A stretch of DNA of 40,538 bases from an uncultured Prevotella sp. (GTDB lineage: Bacteria > Bacteroidota > Bacteroidia > Bacteroidales > Bacteroidaceae), in the NCBI GenBank assembly GCA_905196835.1, contig CAJJWN010000028.1:1-40538 (forward strand). The letters run 5' to 3'. Numbering within the stretch: position 1 is the first letter of the stretch; the number at the start of each line of letters is the position of its first letter. The notes beneath the pieces are model-generated. The model ran no database searches and had not been told where the DNA came from. It saw only the letters and a list, made by a program, of their open reading frames with translations. The position numbers were made by a program, and so were the translations under genes. Shown in pieces: positions 7,316 to 14,585 of this stretch.

Positions 7316-8005
7316 ATGCCTATAAATCTTGTTAAGGGACAGAACCATGTGCTCAACATGAATATTTTTCATGTTGGGCTTGGCTGGGACGTGAATGAAG
7401 ATGCTTCGTCGGATGACGATTTCGACCTTGACGTTTCGGCTTTCATGGTTAATGCTACCCATAAAATCCCAGCAGACGATTACTTGGTTTTTTATAATTC
7501 CGAAAAACGGCTGAAGGTTTATCTCGAAGGGAAAAACAAGGGCGAGTTGGTCGAACCACGCAAGATATACCCATATACTGTGTGGACGACGAATGATGAA
7601 ATGAGGGCACAATCACGCCCTGTTGACCCCGAAATGTCGGTTATAGGGGCTATTGACGACGAGGACGGTTCAACTTCGGAAGATGGCGATGACGAAACAA
7701 TGGATATAGATCTCTCGAAAGTTAGGGCTGACATACAGGAAATAATAATAACTGTAAGCATACATAAATACAAAGAGCGCAAACAGAATTTCGGCCAAGT
7801 AGAACGTGCTTACGTCCGTCTTTATAAACCTGGGCAGGAAGCCGAGGGGCAAGGAGAGTTTGTCTATGATTTAACCGAAGATTTTTCAGCTTGTGCTTCC
7901 ATTGAATTTTGCAGGTTATATCGCCACAAAGGAGAATGGAAAATTCAGGCAACAGGCATTGGACATCATGGCGGTCTTGAAGAATTAGTTGAAAAATATA
8001 CTTAA
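7316..8005 (+). CDS. TerD-family protein 2
   Basis: This 229-residue TerD paralogue begins MPINLVKGQNHVLNMNIFHV. It carries the metal-binding segment DDDFDLDVSAFMV, an insertion of about 40 residues in the middle (roughly 60-105), the acidic loop DGDDETMDIDL and the end signature CRLYRHKGEWKIQATG. Overall it is longer than TerD/E but with the same fold signature. It sits 3 bp after the first terD gene and 12 bp before the third. Together the three probably form a hetero-oligomeric Ca2+-dependent complex; this is inferred from the family. Confidence 0.88.
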   Translation: MPINLVKGQNHVLNMNIFHVGLGWDVNEDASSDDDFDLDVSAFMVNATHKIPADDYLVFYNSEKRLKVYLEGKNKGELVEPRKIYPYTVWTTNDEMRAQSRPVDPEMSVIGAIDDEDGSTSEDGDDETMDIDLSKVRADIQEIIITVSIHKYKERKQNFGQVERAYVRLYKPGQEAEGQGEFVYDLTEDFSACASIEFCRLYRHKGEWKIQATGIGHHGGLEELVEKYT

Positions 8006-8017
8006 TCTGATTTTAAT

Positions 8018-8701
8018 ATGGCAATACGATTAGAAAAAGGTCAGCGCATTAATCTTGAAAAAGATAATGGAGCAAAACTCACCAACTTTTGTGTTGGGTG
8101 TAATTGGGGAGCTATTGTTGTTGAAAAAACAGGCTTCTTAGGATTTGGAACAAAAAAAGAGGAACTCGATGTAGATGTTGACTTAAGTTGTGTTATGACC
8201 GACAGCACCGGCAAACTTGTTGACACGCTGTATTCCCCTTTATATAAAAAAGAGTTTTTCCAAGCCGCAGGACTTCCCATAGGGAAAGATTGGTCGGCAG
8301 ATAAATCTATGTACCACACTCCCGATGATACGGAAGGAGATAAGGGCGGTGACGATGGATTGGACAATGAGATAATAACCGTTGACCTTACGAAAGTCAA
8401 TCCTGCAATAGACCAGATATTTTTCTTTTTGAACATATACCAACCAAGGAATATAGACTTTCAAAAAATCCCATATGTTGCAATTCGTATGTATGAAGGA
8501 ACTCCTAAAAAGGTGAAATCCATTTTTGCACAATATGATGTTGCAAAGGAAAACCAGTTCATGGGGAAGAATGCTCTCATTATGGGTAAGCTATATCGTC
8601 GGAATGGTGATTGGAAATTTGCAGCCATTGGTGATGCCTTTGATGACCAAAATGACCTTCGGCAAACAGTAAAGAGAATATTAACTTCATATTCGAAATA
8701 G
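8018..8701 (+). CDS. TerD-family protein 3 (divergent)
   Basis: This 227-residue protein starts MAIRLEKGQRINLEKDNGAK. Key segments are ELDVDVDLSCVM (equivalent to the DxDxD Ca2+ motif), the acidic loop near EGDKGGDDGLDNEIITVDL and GKLYRRNGDWKFAAIG at the end. It is more diverged than the two upstream paralogues and resembles the longer TerD homologues found with TerY-type vWA genes. Its stop is 4 bp before the start of the first vWA gene, linking the TerD and TerY modules in one operon. Confidence 0.85.
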   Translation: MAIRLEKGQRINLEKDNGAKLTNFCVGCNWGAIVVEKTGFLGFGTKKEELDVDVDLSCVMTDSTGKLVDTLYSPLYKKEFFQAAGLPIGKDWSADKSMYHTPDDTEGDKGGDDGLDNEIITVDLTKVNPAIDQIFFFLNIYQPRNIDFQKIPYVAIRMYEGTPKKVKSIFAQYDVAKENQFMGKNALIMGKLYRRNGDWKFAAIGDAFDDQNDLRQTVKRILTSYSK

Positions 8702-8705
8702 AGCA

Positions 8706-9344
8706 ATGAGAAGATTACCAGTTTATTTGTTATTGGATACATCCGGCTCTATGTACGGTGAACCGATAGAGGCGGTCAAAAATGGTGTCCAGACACTTAT
8801 TTCAACTTTACGAGGAGACCCTTATGCTCTTGAAACAGCATATATTAGTATCATAACTTTCAATTCTGTGGCTCAACAGGTAACACCTCTTACAGAATTG
8901 TCGGCTTTTCAACAACCTCAAATTGAAGCAAGTGGTTGTACCGCTTTGGGCGAAGCACTGACTTTGCTTGCACAAAAGGTTGATACCGAAATTGTCAAGA
9001 CCACACAAGAAGTCAAAGGTGACTGGAAGCCTTTGGTCTTCCTTATGACAGATGGCGAACCTACAGATGATTTGCAGAAGGGGATTGACGAGTTCAAGAA
9101 AAGAAAATTCGGTATGGTCGTAGCTTGTGCCGCAGGGCAAGGTGCTAACACGAATACGTTAAAGCAGATTACAGAAAATGTCGTTCAGCTTGATACAGCC
9201 GACAGCGCAACGATTAAGGCGTTCTTCAAATGGGTAAGCGCAAGCATTAGTACAGGCAGCCAAAAAGTTGAGGATACTCACGGCGATGTTGCATCAATGA
9301 GCGAGTTACCACCTCCACCTCCAGAAGTAAATATCGTTGTGTAA
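8706..9344 (+). CDS. TerY-like von Willebrand factor A protein 1
   Basis: This 212-residue vWA domain protein has the MIDAS metal site Asp11-Thr-Ser13-Gly-Ser15 (LLLDTSGSM), a downstream Thr in SGCTALGEAL and Asp in FLMTDGEPTDD. The C-terminal tail ends in a proline run (LPPPPPEVNIVV). TerY-type proteins are cytosolic vWA adaptors. In Ter systems they form a conserved triad with a PP2C phosphatase and a Ser/Thr kinase (the TerY-P triad of Anantharaman, Iyer and Aravind), and exactly those two genes follow here. It is the first of three tandem paralogues, which implies either a hetero-oligomer or distinct ligands. Confidence 0.9.
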   Translation: MRRLPVYLLLDTSGSMYGEPIEAVKNGVQTLISTLRGDPYALETAYISIITFNSVAQQVTPLTELSAFQQPQIEASGCTALGEALTLLAQKVDTEIVKTTQEVKGDWKPLVFLMTDGEPTDDLQKGIDEFKKRKFGMVVACAAGQGANTNTLKQITENVVQLDTADSATIKAFFKWVSASISTGSQKVEDTHGDVASMSELPPPPPEVNIVV

Positions 9345-9356
9345 AGAAACAAAGCA

Positions 9357-9384
9357 AAGTGGCACGAAACAGTTTGTGCCACTT
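9357..9384 (+). other. Intergenic hairpin inside the Ter operon
   Basis: A perfect 9-bp stem, AAGTGGCAC (9357-9365) with GTGCCACTT (9376-9384), has a 10-nt loop. It occupies the 61-bp gap between the first and second vWA genes. No T-run follows, so it is better read as an mRNA stability or processing element than as a terminator. Confidence 0.5.
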
Positions 9385-9405
9385 ATGCTATAAAGTTTAT
9401 CAAGA

Positions 9406-10041
9406 ATGAGACATTTACCTGTATATATTTTGATTGATACCAGCGGGTCTATGAAGGGAGAACCGATAGAAAGTGTCAAAGTCGGTTTGTCAGATATGAT
9501 TGCGACTCTCCGTCAAGACCCGTATGCGTTGGAAACTGTTTGCATAAGCATAATAACTTTTGACAGGGAAGTAAATCAGATTTTGCCTTTGACTGAACTT
9601 GCTGACTTACAGATACCCAATATCATCACGCCGGATTCCGGCCCGACATTTCTTGGAAAGGCATTGGAAATGCTTTGCAATCGGATTGAAGTAGAAGTTC
9701 AAAAGGGTACACCTGAACAAAAGGGCGATTGGCGTCCATTACTCTTCGTGTTAACTGATGGCAAGCCTTCTGACATTCAGGTTTATGAGAATATCATCCC
9801 CAAAGTAAAAAATAAAAATTTTGCAAGTATAATTGCTTGTGCAGCCGGTCCCAAAGCAAAGATAGAACCGCTAAAAAAGCTCACAGACCAAGTGTTTACG
9901 CTTGATACAATGGACGCTACATCGTTTAAGAAATTCTTTGTGTGGGTTTCTGATGTTATAGGTGTAGGAGGAAAAAGTGTGGGAACAACGGATTCTTTGG
10001 AATTGCCGGGGCCACCTGCGGAAGTGAATATAGTAATATAA
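9406..10041 (+). CDS. TerY-like von Willebrand factor A protein 2
   Basis: This 211-residue protein is clearly paralogous to the preceding gene, beginning MRHLPVYILIDTSGSMKGEP. MIDAS residues Asp11, Ser13 and Ser15 are intact, followed by the Thr in GPTFLGKAL and Asp in FVLTDGKPSD. It ends LPGPPAEVNIVI, the same tail as paralogue 1. It is separated from paralogue 1 by a hairpin-containing gap and from paralogue 3 by only 6 bp. The role is inferred as a metal-dependent adaptor of the kinase/phosphatase module. Confidence 0.9.
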   Translation: MRHLPVYILIDTSGSMKGEPIESVKVGLSDMIATLRQDPYALETVCISIITFDREVNQILPLTELADLQIPNIITPDSGPTFLGKALEMLCNRIEVEVQKGTPEQKGDWRPLLFVLTDGKPSDIQVYENIIPKVKNKNFASIIACAAGPKAKIEPLKKLTDQVFTLDTMDATSFKKFFVWVSDVIGVGGKSVGTTDSLELPGPPAEVNIVI

Positions 10042-10047
10042 TTGTTT

Positions 10048-11094
10048 ATGAGAAGATTACCGATATATTTTCTGATTGATGTTTCAGAATCAATGGTTGG
10101 AGAACCAATCACTCAGGTAGAGAAAGGAATGAGGAATATCATACAAGAGCTAAGGACTGACCCGTATGCTCTTGAAACTGTATTCGTGTCTGTCATTGTT
10201 TTTGCAGGAAAGGCAAAGGTCTTGTCTCCTTTAACTGAGTTGTACAAGTTCTATCCACCGCAGTTTCCTATAGGTGGGGGAACATCGTTAGGCACTGCTT
10301 TGGACTGTCTGATGAACGATATTGACAAGTCCGTAAAGAAAACAACTGTTGAAATGAAAGGCGATTGGAAACCTATCATTTTTCTTTTTACGGACGGGAT
10401 GCCAACCGATAATCCCCAGCAAGCCTTCAACCGATGGAACGCACATTATAAGAGAAAGGCAAATTTGGTATGTATTTCAATCGGTGACAATACTGATACT
10501 AAAATGCTTGGAAAAATCTCGGACAATGTGTTGAGATTGAATGATACAGGGGAACAATCTTTCAAAGCCTTTTTCAAATGGGTTACAGCTTCAATCAAAT
10601 CAACAAGTGTTTCTGTTACTGATATGGGAACAGATGAAATTCAGCTTGCTTCCACATCTGGAATAGACCTTGAAAAGGTGGATACGACTAAGGACTGTAT
10701 CGTGGATGAGAACTTTGTCGTACTACTCGGCAAATGTTCGAATACGAAAAAGAAATATCTTATTAAATATGCCAAGCGAATAGGTAAAATACCCGGATTA
10801 GAGCAACTTGACGTAAAAGGAATAGACTACAAACTTGTGGGTGCTTATCCAATTGATGATAAAGCATATGAAGAATTAAGCGATGGCAAGTCCAACCGCA
10901 ACATCAACACCATGTCTTTGATAGGAGTACCCACTTGTCCTTGTTGCGGCAATCAATTTGGTGTCGTAGTTTGCGAATGTGGCAACATCATGTGCTCAGA
11001 CGGTCAAACTACCGCTTGTCCGTGGTGTGGAATGGAAGGTTCTTTAGGAGCAATCGGTGATGGCGGTTTGGATATAACACGGGGAAGAGGCTGA
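10048..11094 (+). CDS. TerY-like vWA protein 3 with C-terminal zinc ribbon
   Basis: The start ATG at 10048 gives MRRLPIYFLIDVSESMVGEP, aligned with its paralogues; an upstream TTG would add only two residues. The vWA domain covers about residues 1-195, with the MIDAS as Asp-Val-Ser-Glu-Ser and LFTDGMPTD. A linker and a further domain follow (about 200-285). A cysteine-rich end (CPCCGNQFGVVVCECGNIMC ... CPWCG) looks like two zinc-ribbon knuckles. Long TerY versions with a C-terminal zinc ribbon are known in Ter clusters. Its TGA is 2 bp before the phosphatase ATG, so translation is probably coupled. Confidence 0.88.
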   Translation: MRRLPIYFLIDVSESMVGEPITQVEKGMRNIIQELRTDPYALETVFVSVIVFAGKAKVLSPLTELYKFYPPQFPIGGGTSLGTALDCLMNDIDKSVKKTTVEMKGDWKPIIFLFTDGMPTDNPQQAFNRWNAHYKRKANLVCISIGDNTDTKMLGKISDNVLRLNDTGEQSFKAFFKWVTASIKSTSVSVTDMGTDEIQLASTSGIDLEKVDTTKDCIVDENFVVLLGKCSNTKKKYLIKYAKRIGKIPGLEQLDVKGIDYKLVGAYPIDDKAYEELSDGKSNRNINTMSLIGVPTCPCCGNQFGVVVCECGNIMCSDGQTTACPWCGMEGSLGAIGDGGLDITRGRG

Positions 11095-11096
11095 TT

Positions 11097-12479
11097 ATGA
11101 ACATTGAAAAAGTAATAGACCTCCTAAGCAATGGAGAATCCGATGAACACATGAGCGGCTTCATCAAATATTATGCTAACAAGCTATGGGCTGAATATAA
11201 TGAATATCTTATGAATGAATTTGTTGTGATAGAGAATAAGGTAAAAGAACTGCCTATCGTTATACCTAATGCGTCTATCAGAAAGCCGTATAATACGATT
11301 GTATCAATACCGTGCGAAGAAATGACCGACATAACATTATCCGGTCTCACAGAAGAAGCGCAAGGGCTTAAAATTGAGAAGCAGGAGGATGGCAAGTCTT
11401 TTAGGATAAGTGGAACTCCCAAGGAAAGTGGAACTTTTGATGTCACGTTAAGATACAAATATCGTGGCTTGTCTGTTGAGCGTCCTTATCTGGAACGTAT
11501 GTTACAAATTATCATCAATCCAGACCCAAGGGATTTATGGAAAGATATTCCTGTACCCGAAGATATGGAGTATCCGAAAGATAATACGGCAAAAGAATAT
11601 GTAAAAGTTGCTGCACTTTCCGATGGAACTCCACAAAAAGATATTGTCGCTGCAAGCAAAAGAGGCCGTTCACATGCACAAGAAGGTAAGCCACGTGATG
11701 ACGATTTCCGTTTGTATCATGACGAAAAAACGAATTGGTATGTCATTGCCGTGGCCGATGGAGCGGGGTCTGCACCCTATTCGCGTGAAGGTTCAAGAAT
11801 AGCTTGCAATGTGGCAGTTGAGCATTGTAAAGAACAATTGGCTGATTCTGAAAATTTTGATGATGACATCAATCTCTATCATCTTGACCAAAAATCGGAA
11901 GCGGCAGGTAAGGCTATTAGTGCGGATATATACAAAATCGTAGGTAATGCCGCCTTAAAAGCGCATAAGGCAATAGCGGCAGAGGCTCAACTAAAAGGTC
12001 GCAAGACCAAGGAATACTCCACAACATTGTTACTGGGCATCTGCAAAAAATATGATTTTGGTTGGTTTGTTGCTTCATTCTGGGTCGGCGACGGAGCAAT
12101 ATGTCTTTACAACCAAGCAGATAAAACAGCAATGATGCTCGGTATGCCTGATGAGGGTGAGTATGCCGGGCAAACACGTTTTCTTACAATGCCTGAGATA
12201 TTTTCGGATTCCAATAAATTCTACCAAAGAATGAATTGCCGGATTGTTCCGGACTTTACAGCTTTATTCCTTATGACGGATGGCGTTAGCGACCCCAAGT
12301 TTGAAACCGACGCTAATTTGAAGTCTTATGATAAGTGGAATGAATTATGGGCTGACCTTAAAGAGAATGGAGTAGAATTAACGGATGATAATGAGGAAGC
12401 TGCAAATCAATTGTTGAATTGGTTGGACTTTTGGTCACCGGGAAACCATGACGATAGAACCATTGCAATATTGTATTAA
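11097..12479 (+). CDS. PP2C-family protein phosphatase with N-terminal Ig-like domain
   Basis: This protein has 460 residues. Residues about 55-135 look like an Ig/cadherin-like beta domain (ITLSGLTEEAQGLKIEK, SGTPKESGTFDVTLRY). From about 200 the PP2C core begins with RDDDFRLYHDE and the metal-binding Asp221 in AVADGAGSA. It continues through the TTLLLG segment, GDGAICLY and LMTDGVSDPKF, and closes with NHDDRTIAILY. PP2C enzymes are Mg2+/Mn2+-dependent Ser/Thr phosphatases. In the TerY-P triad this enzyme opposes the neighbouring kinase. It is followed by the kinase gene after 12 bp. The Ig-like domain may contact TerD or TerY partners; this is inference. Confidence 0.88.
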   Translation: MNIEKVIDLLSNGESDEHMSGFIKYYANKLWAEYNEYLMNEFVVIENKVKELPIVIPNASIRKPYNTIVSIPCEEMTDITLSGLTEEAQGLKIEKQEDGKSFRISGTPKESGTFDVTLRYKYRGLSVERPYLERMLQIIINPDPRDLWKDIPVPEDMEYPKDNTAKEYVKVAALSDGTPQKDIVAASKRGRSHAQEGKPRDDDFRLYHDEKTNWYVIAVADGAGSAPYSREGSRIACNVAVEHCKEQLADSENFDDDINLYHLDQKSEAAGKAISADIYKIVGNAALKAHKAIAAEAQLKGRKTKEYSTTLLLGICKKYDFGWFVASFWVGDGAICLYNQADKTAMMLGMPDEGEYAGQTRFLTMPEIFSDSNKFYQRMNCRIVPDFTALFLMTDGVSDPKFETDANLKSYDKWNELWADLKENGVELTDDNEEAANQLLNWLDFWSPGNHDDRTIAILY

Positions 12480-12491
12480 ACGTAAGGCATA

Positions 12492-13970
12492 ATGGCAAAT
12501 AAAATAACTCTGACAGCAAATGACGGAAGTATCGTTGAGTTTTATGATGAAATAAAAGCTCAAGGTGGGGTTAAGGATGTTTATTTTAGTCCTGACAAAA
12601 CCTATGTTGTCGCTTTCTATCGCAAGCCAATCAATGCTAATGACAGGGAGCGTATCACCAATATTGTTGGTATCTATCGCCAGCGGATTTTCGATACTCC
12701 AGAGGGGAATTATTGGAAAAATCTGTTTGCATGGCCTACAAAAATGGTAGAATGGAATGGAAAGACAGGCATAATAATGCCATTTTATGACAAAAAGTTT
12801 TTCTTCTCCTCAGGGCCATTCAAAGGCAAAGAAAAAGAGGGAAAGTGGTTTGCTTCCGCTAAATTGCGTAACAAATTTTTGCCTGCTGACCAAAAAGGGA
12901 ATTGGCTGACCAATCTTCATATGTGTATCAAGATAGCACGTGCTGTCCGACGGCTTCACGCAGCAGGATTGGCACATTCGGATTTGTCTTACAAGAATAT
13001 ACTGGTTGACCCGATTACAGGAAGTGCGTGTATTATTGATGATGACAGTTTAGTTGTTCCGGGCAAATTCCCTCCTGAGGTTATAGGTACGCCAGATTTT
13101 ATTGCTCCAGAAGTCATTGAAACCAAGCATCTTGCATTGGATGATAAACAAAGGAAACTGCCGAGTATCTATACAGACCGTCATGCATTGGCTGTCCTGA
13201 TATATATGTACCTGCTTAATAGACATCCATTAAGAGGCGGCAAGGTGAATGATGTCAATGACAGTGGACGTGATGAAGAATTGTCTATGGGTGCAAAAGC
13301 CTTGTTTATTGAGAATCCAACAGACAAATCCAATAGGGTTAAAGCCCAACAACTATCCCCTGCAGAGTTGCCACAAGGCGACCCAGCAAAGATGCCATAT
13401 ACTATTTGTGGCCCGTATCTGAAGAAATTGTTTGACCGTGCTTTCGTAGAAGGTTTGCACGACCCGTCAAAGCGTCCGAGTGCAGCGGAATGGGAAGATG
13501 CCTTGGTCAAGACAACCGATTTGGTACAGCCATGTCAGAATCCTAATTGTGACGCCAAGTGGTTTGTATTTGACAACACTACCAAGCCTAAATGCCCGTT
13601 TTGTGGCCAGCCATATCATGGACAATTGCCGATATTGAATTTTTATTATGCTCCCTCACATGGCAAATTCATATCGGAAAATTATCGTTTGATGGTATAT
13701 GACAAGCAAACTCTGTACAAATGGCACGCAAATAATTTAGTATCTCCAAGTGAACGGACATCTGAAGCTGACAAAAAGCCTGTTGGGGATTTTCATTTCT
13801 TCAATAATCAGTGGATTCTGATAAATCGTAATCTTCCTGACATGATGGATGTTACGGAGAAGAAGCCTATCGCTATAGGCGAATATGTGCCGCTTACAGA
13901 AGGCAGGCAGATATTGCTTGACAAAGGACAGGGAGGACGACTTATTGTTGTTCAACTTGTTAACAATTAG
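12492..13970 (+). CDS. Ser/Thr protein kinase with C-terminal zinc ribbon (TerY-P triad)
   Basis: This protein has 492 residues. The kinase N-lobe has a degenerate glycine loop (GGVKDVYFSPDKTYVVAFYR). The catalytic loop is AHSDLSYKNILVD with Asp164, and the metal-binding loop is IIDDDSLV (Asp183-185) in place of DFG. The APE equivalent is TPDFIAPEVIE. The helical C-lobe runs to about residue 345, followed by a zinc ribbon with CQNPNCDAKW and CPFCGQPYHG, then a beta-rich tail. This architecture fits the kinase of the TerY-P triad. It immediately follows the phosphatase gene and ends the core Ter operon. The substrate is unknown; the TerY and TerD proteins upstream are natural candidates. Confidence 0.88.
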   Translation: MANKITLTANDGSIVEFYDEIKAQGGVKDVYFSPDKTYVVAFYRKPINANDRERITNIVGIYRQRIFDTPEGNYWKNLFAWPTKMVEWNGKTGIIMPFYDKKFFFSSGPFKGKEKEGKWFASAKLRNKFLPADQKGNWLTNLHMCIKIARAVRRLHAAGLAHSDLSYKNILVDPITGSACIIDDDSLVVPGKFPPEVIGTPDFIAPEVIETKHLALDDKQRKLPSIYTDRHALAVLIYMYLLNRHPLRGGKVNDVNDSGRDEELSMGAKALFIENPTDKSNRVKAQQLSPAELPQGDPAKMPYTICGPYLKKLFDRAFVEGLHDPSKRPSAAEWEDALVKTTDLVQPCQNPNCDAKWFVFDNTTKPKCPFCGQPYHGQLPILNFYYAPSHGKFISENYRLMVYDKQTLYKWHANNLVSPSERTSEADKKPVGDFHFFNNQWILINRNLPDMMDVTEKKPIAIGEYVPLTEGRQILLDKGQGGRLIVVQLVNN

Positions 13971-14019
13971 AACGATAATAGCCATTTATAAAATCACGAA
14001 GCAATAGATATAAAGCAAA

Positions 14020-14340
14020 ATGAAAAAATCAATCGCTCTGCTAATTGGTATTGCATTAATTTTATTAGGTACGTTGACAAGAGGCAATTGGGTTATCGGA
14101 CTGAAACTATTATGTGCCATATTTCTGGTTATGCTCGTACTTTATTGGAAAATAGCCCCCTTTAAGCAACAGCTATTCCCTAAATATCAAAAGGCTTTTG
14201 GCATAACAGAAAGAATATTCGTGAGATTACAGAATATCTTAGGCTTTATTCCCAAAATACAAATGGGGCAACGTTTGCAGCTTGACACTTCGTTGATTGT
14301 ATGTATCTTTTTTACGCTTTTGATATTAGTTGTTTTGTGA
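14020..14340 (+). CDS. Small membrane protein of the Ter cluster
   Basis: This 106-residue protein has hydrophobic segments at about residues 4-17 (SIALLIGIALILLG), 25-43 (IGLKLLCAIFLVMLVLYW) and 91-106 (LIVCIFFTLLILVVL), with basic loops between. I recognise no named family. It lies 49 bp after the kinase gene and 46 bp before a small basic protein gene, all on the plus strand, so it is probably the membrane-associated part of the Ter cargo or an accessory to the downstream P-type ATPase. The start ATG is the first in frame. Confidence 0.65.
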   Translation: MKKSIALLIGIALILLGTLTRGNWVIGLKLLCAIFLVMLVLYWKIAPFKQQLFPKYQKAFGITERIFVRLQNILGFIPKIQMGQRLQLDTSLIVCIFFTLLILVVL

Positions 14341-14386
14341 AAACATTGACTGTATCAACCAAACAGGATAAATCGGAACTAATAAT

Positions 14387-14560
14387 ATGGCAAAGAAGAA
14401 AATCGTAAGAATACCGGGAGTAAGTTTTTCTTGGAAACGTGCGTTGGGCATAACCCAAGCGAAACAGAAATTTGCCCGTCAAACCGGAATACCAACATCC
14501 AAGGCTGGATTGGAGCGTAAATTAGGAAAAGCTCTACTCAAAGTTTTATTTGGCAAATAA
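14387..14560 (+). CDS. Small basic protein, 57 residues, unknown function
   Basis: A short frame starts ATGGCAAAGAAG and encodes MAKKKIVRIPGVSFSWKRAL, then GITQAKQKFARQTGIPTSKA and GLERKLGKALLKVLFGK. It is strongly basic, with a Lys/Arg-rich N-terminus and an amphipathic C-terminal helix. It has no Cys and no signal peptide. It is tightly placed between a membrane protein gene and the P-type ATPase gene, in the same direction. Possible roles are a nucleic-acid-binding or membrane-surface regulator; nothing in the sequence decides this. Coding status is supported by codon structure and position only. Confidence 0.55.
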   Translation: MAKKKIVRIPGVSFSWKRALGITQAKQKFARQTGIPTSKAGLERKLGKALLKVLFGK

Positions 14561-14585
14561 TTATTAATCATAAGTTTTTCAGTAT

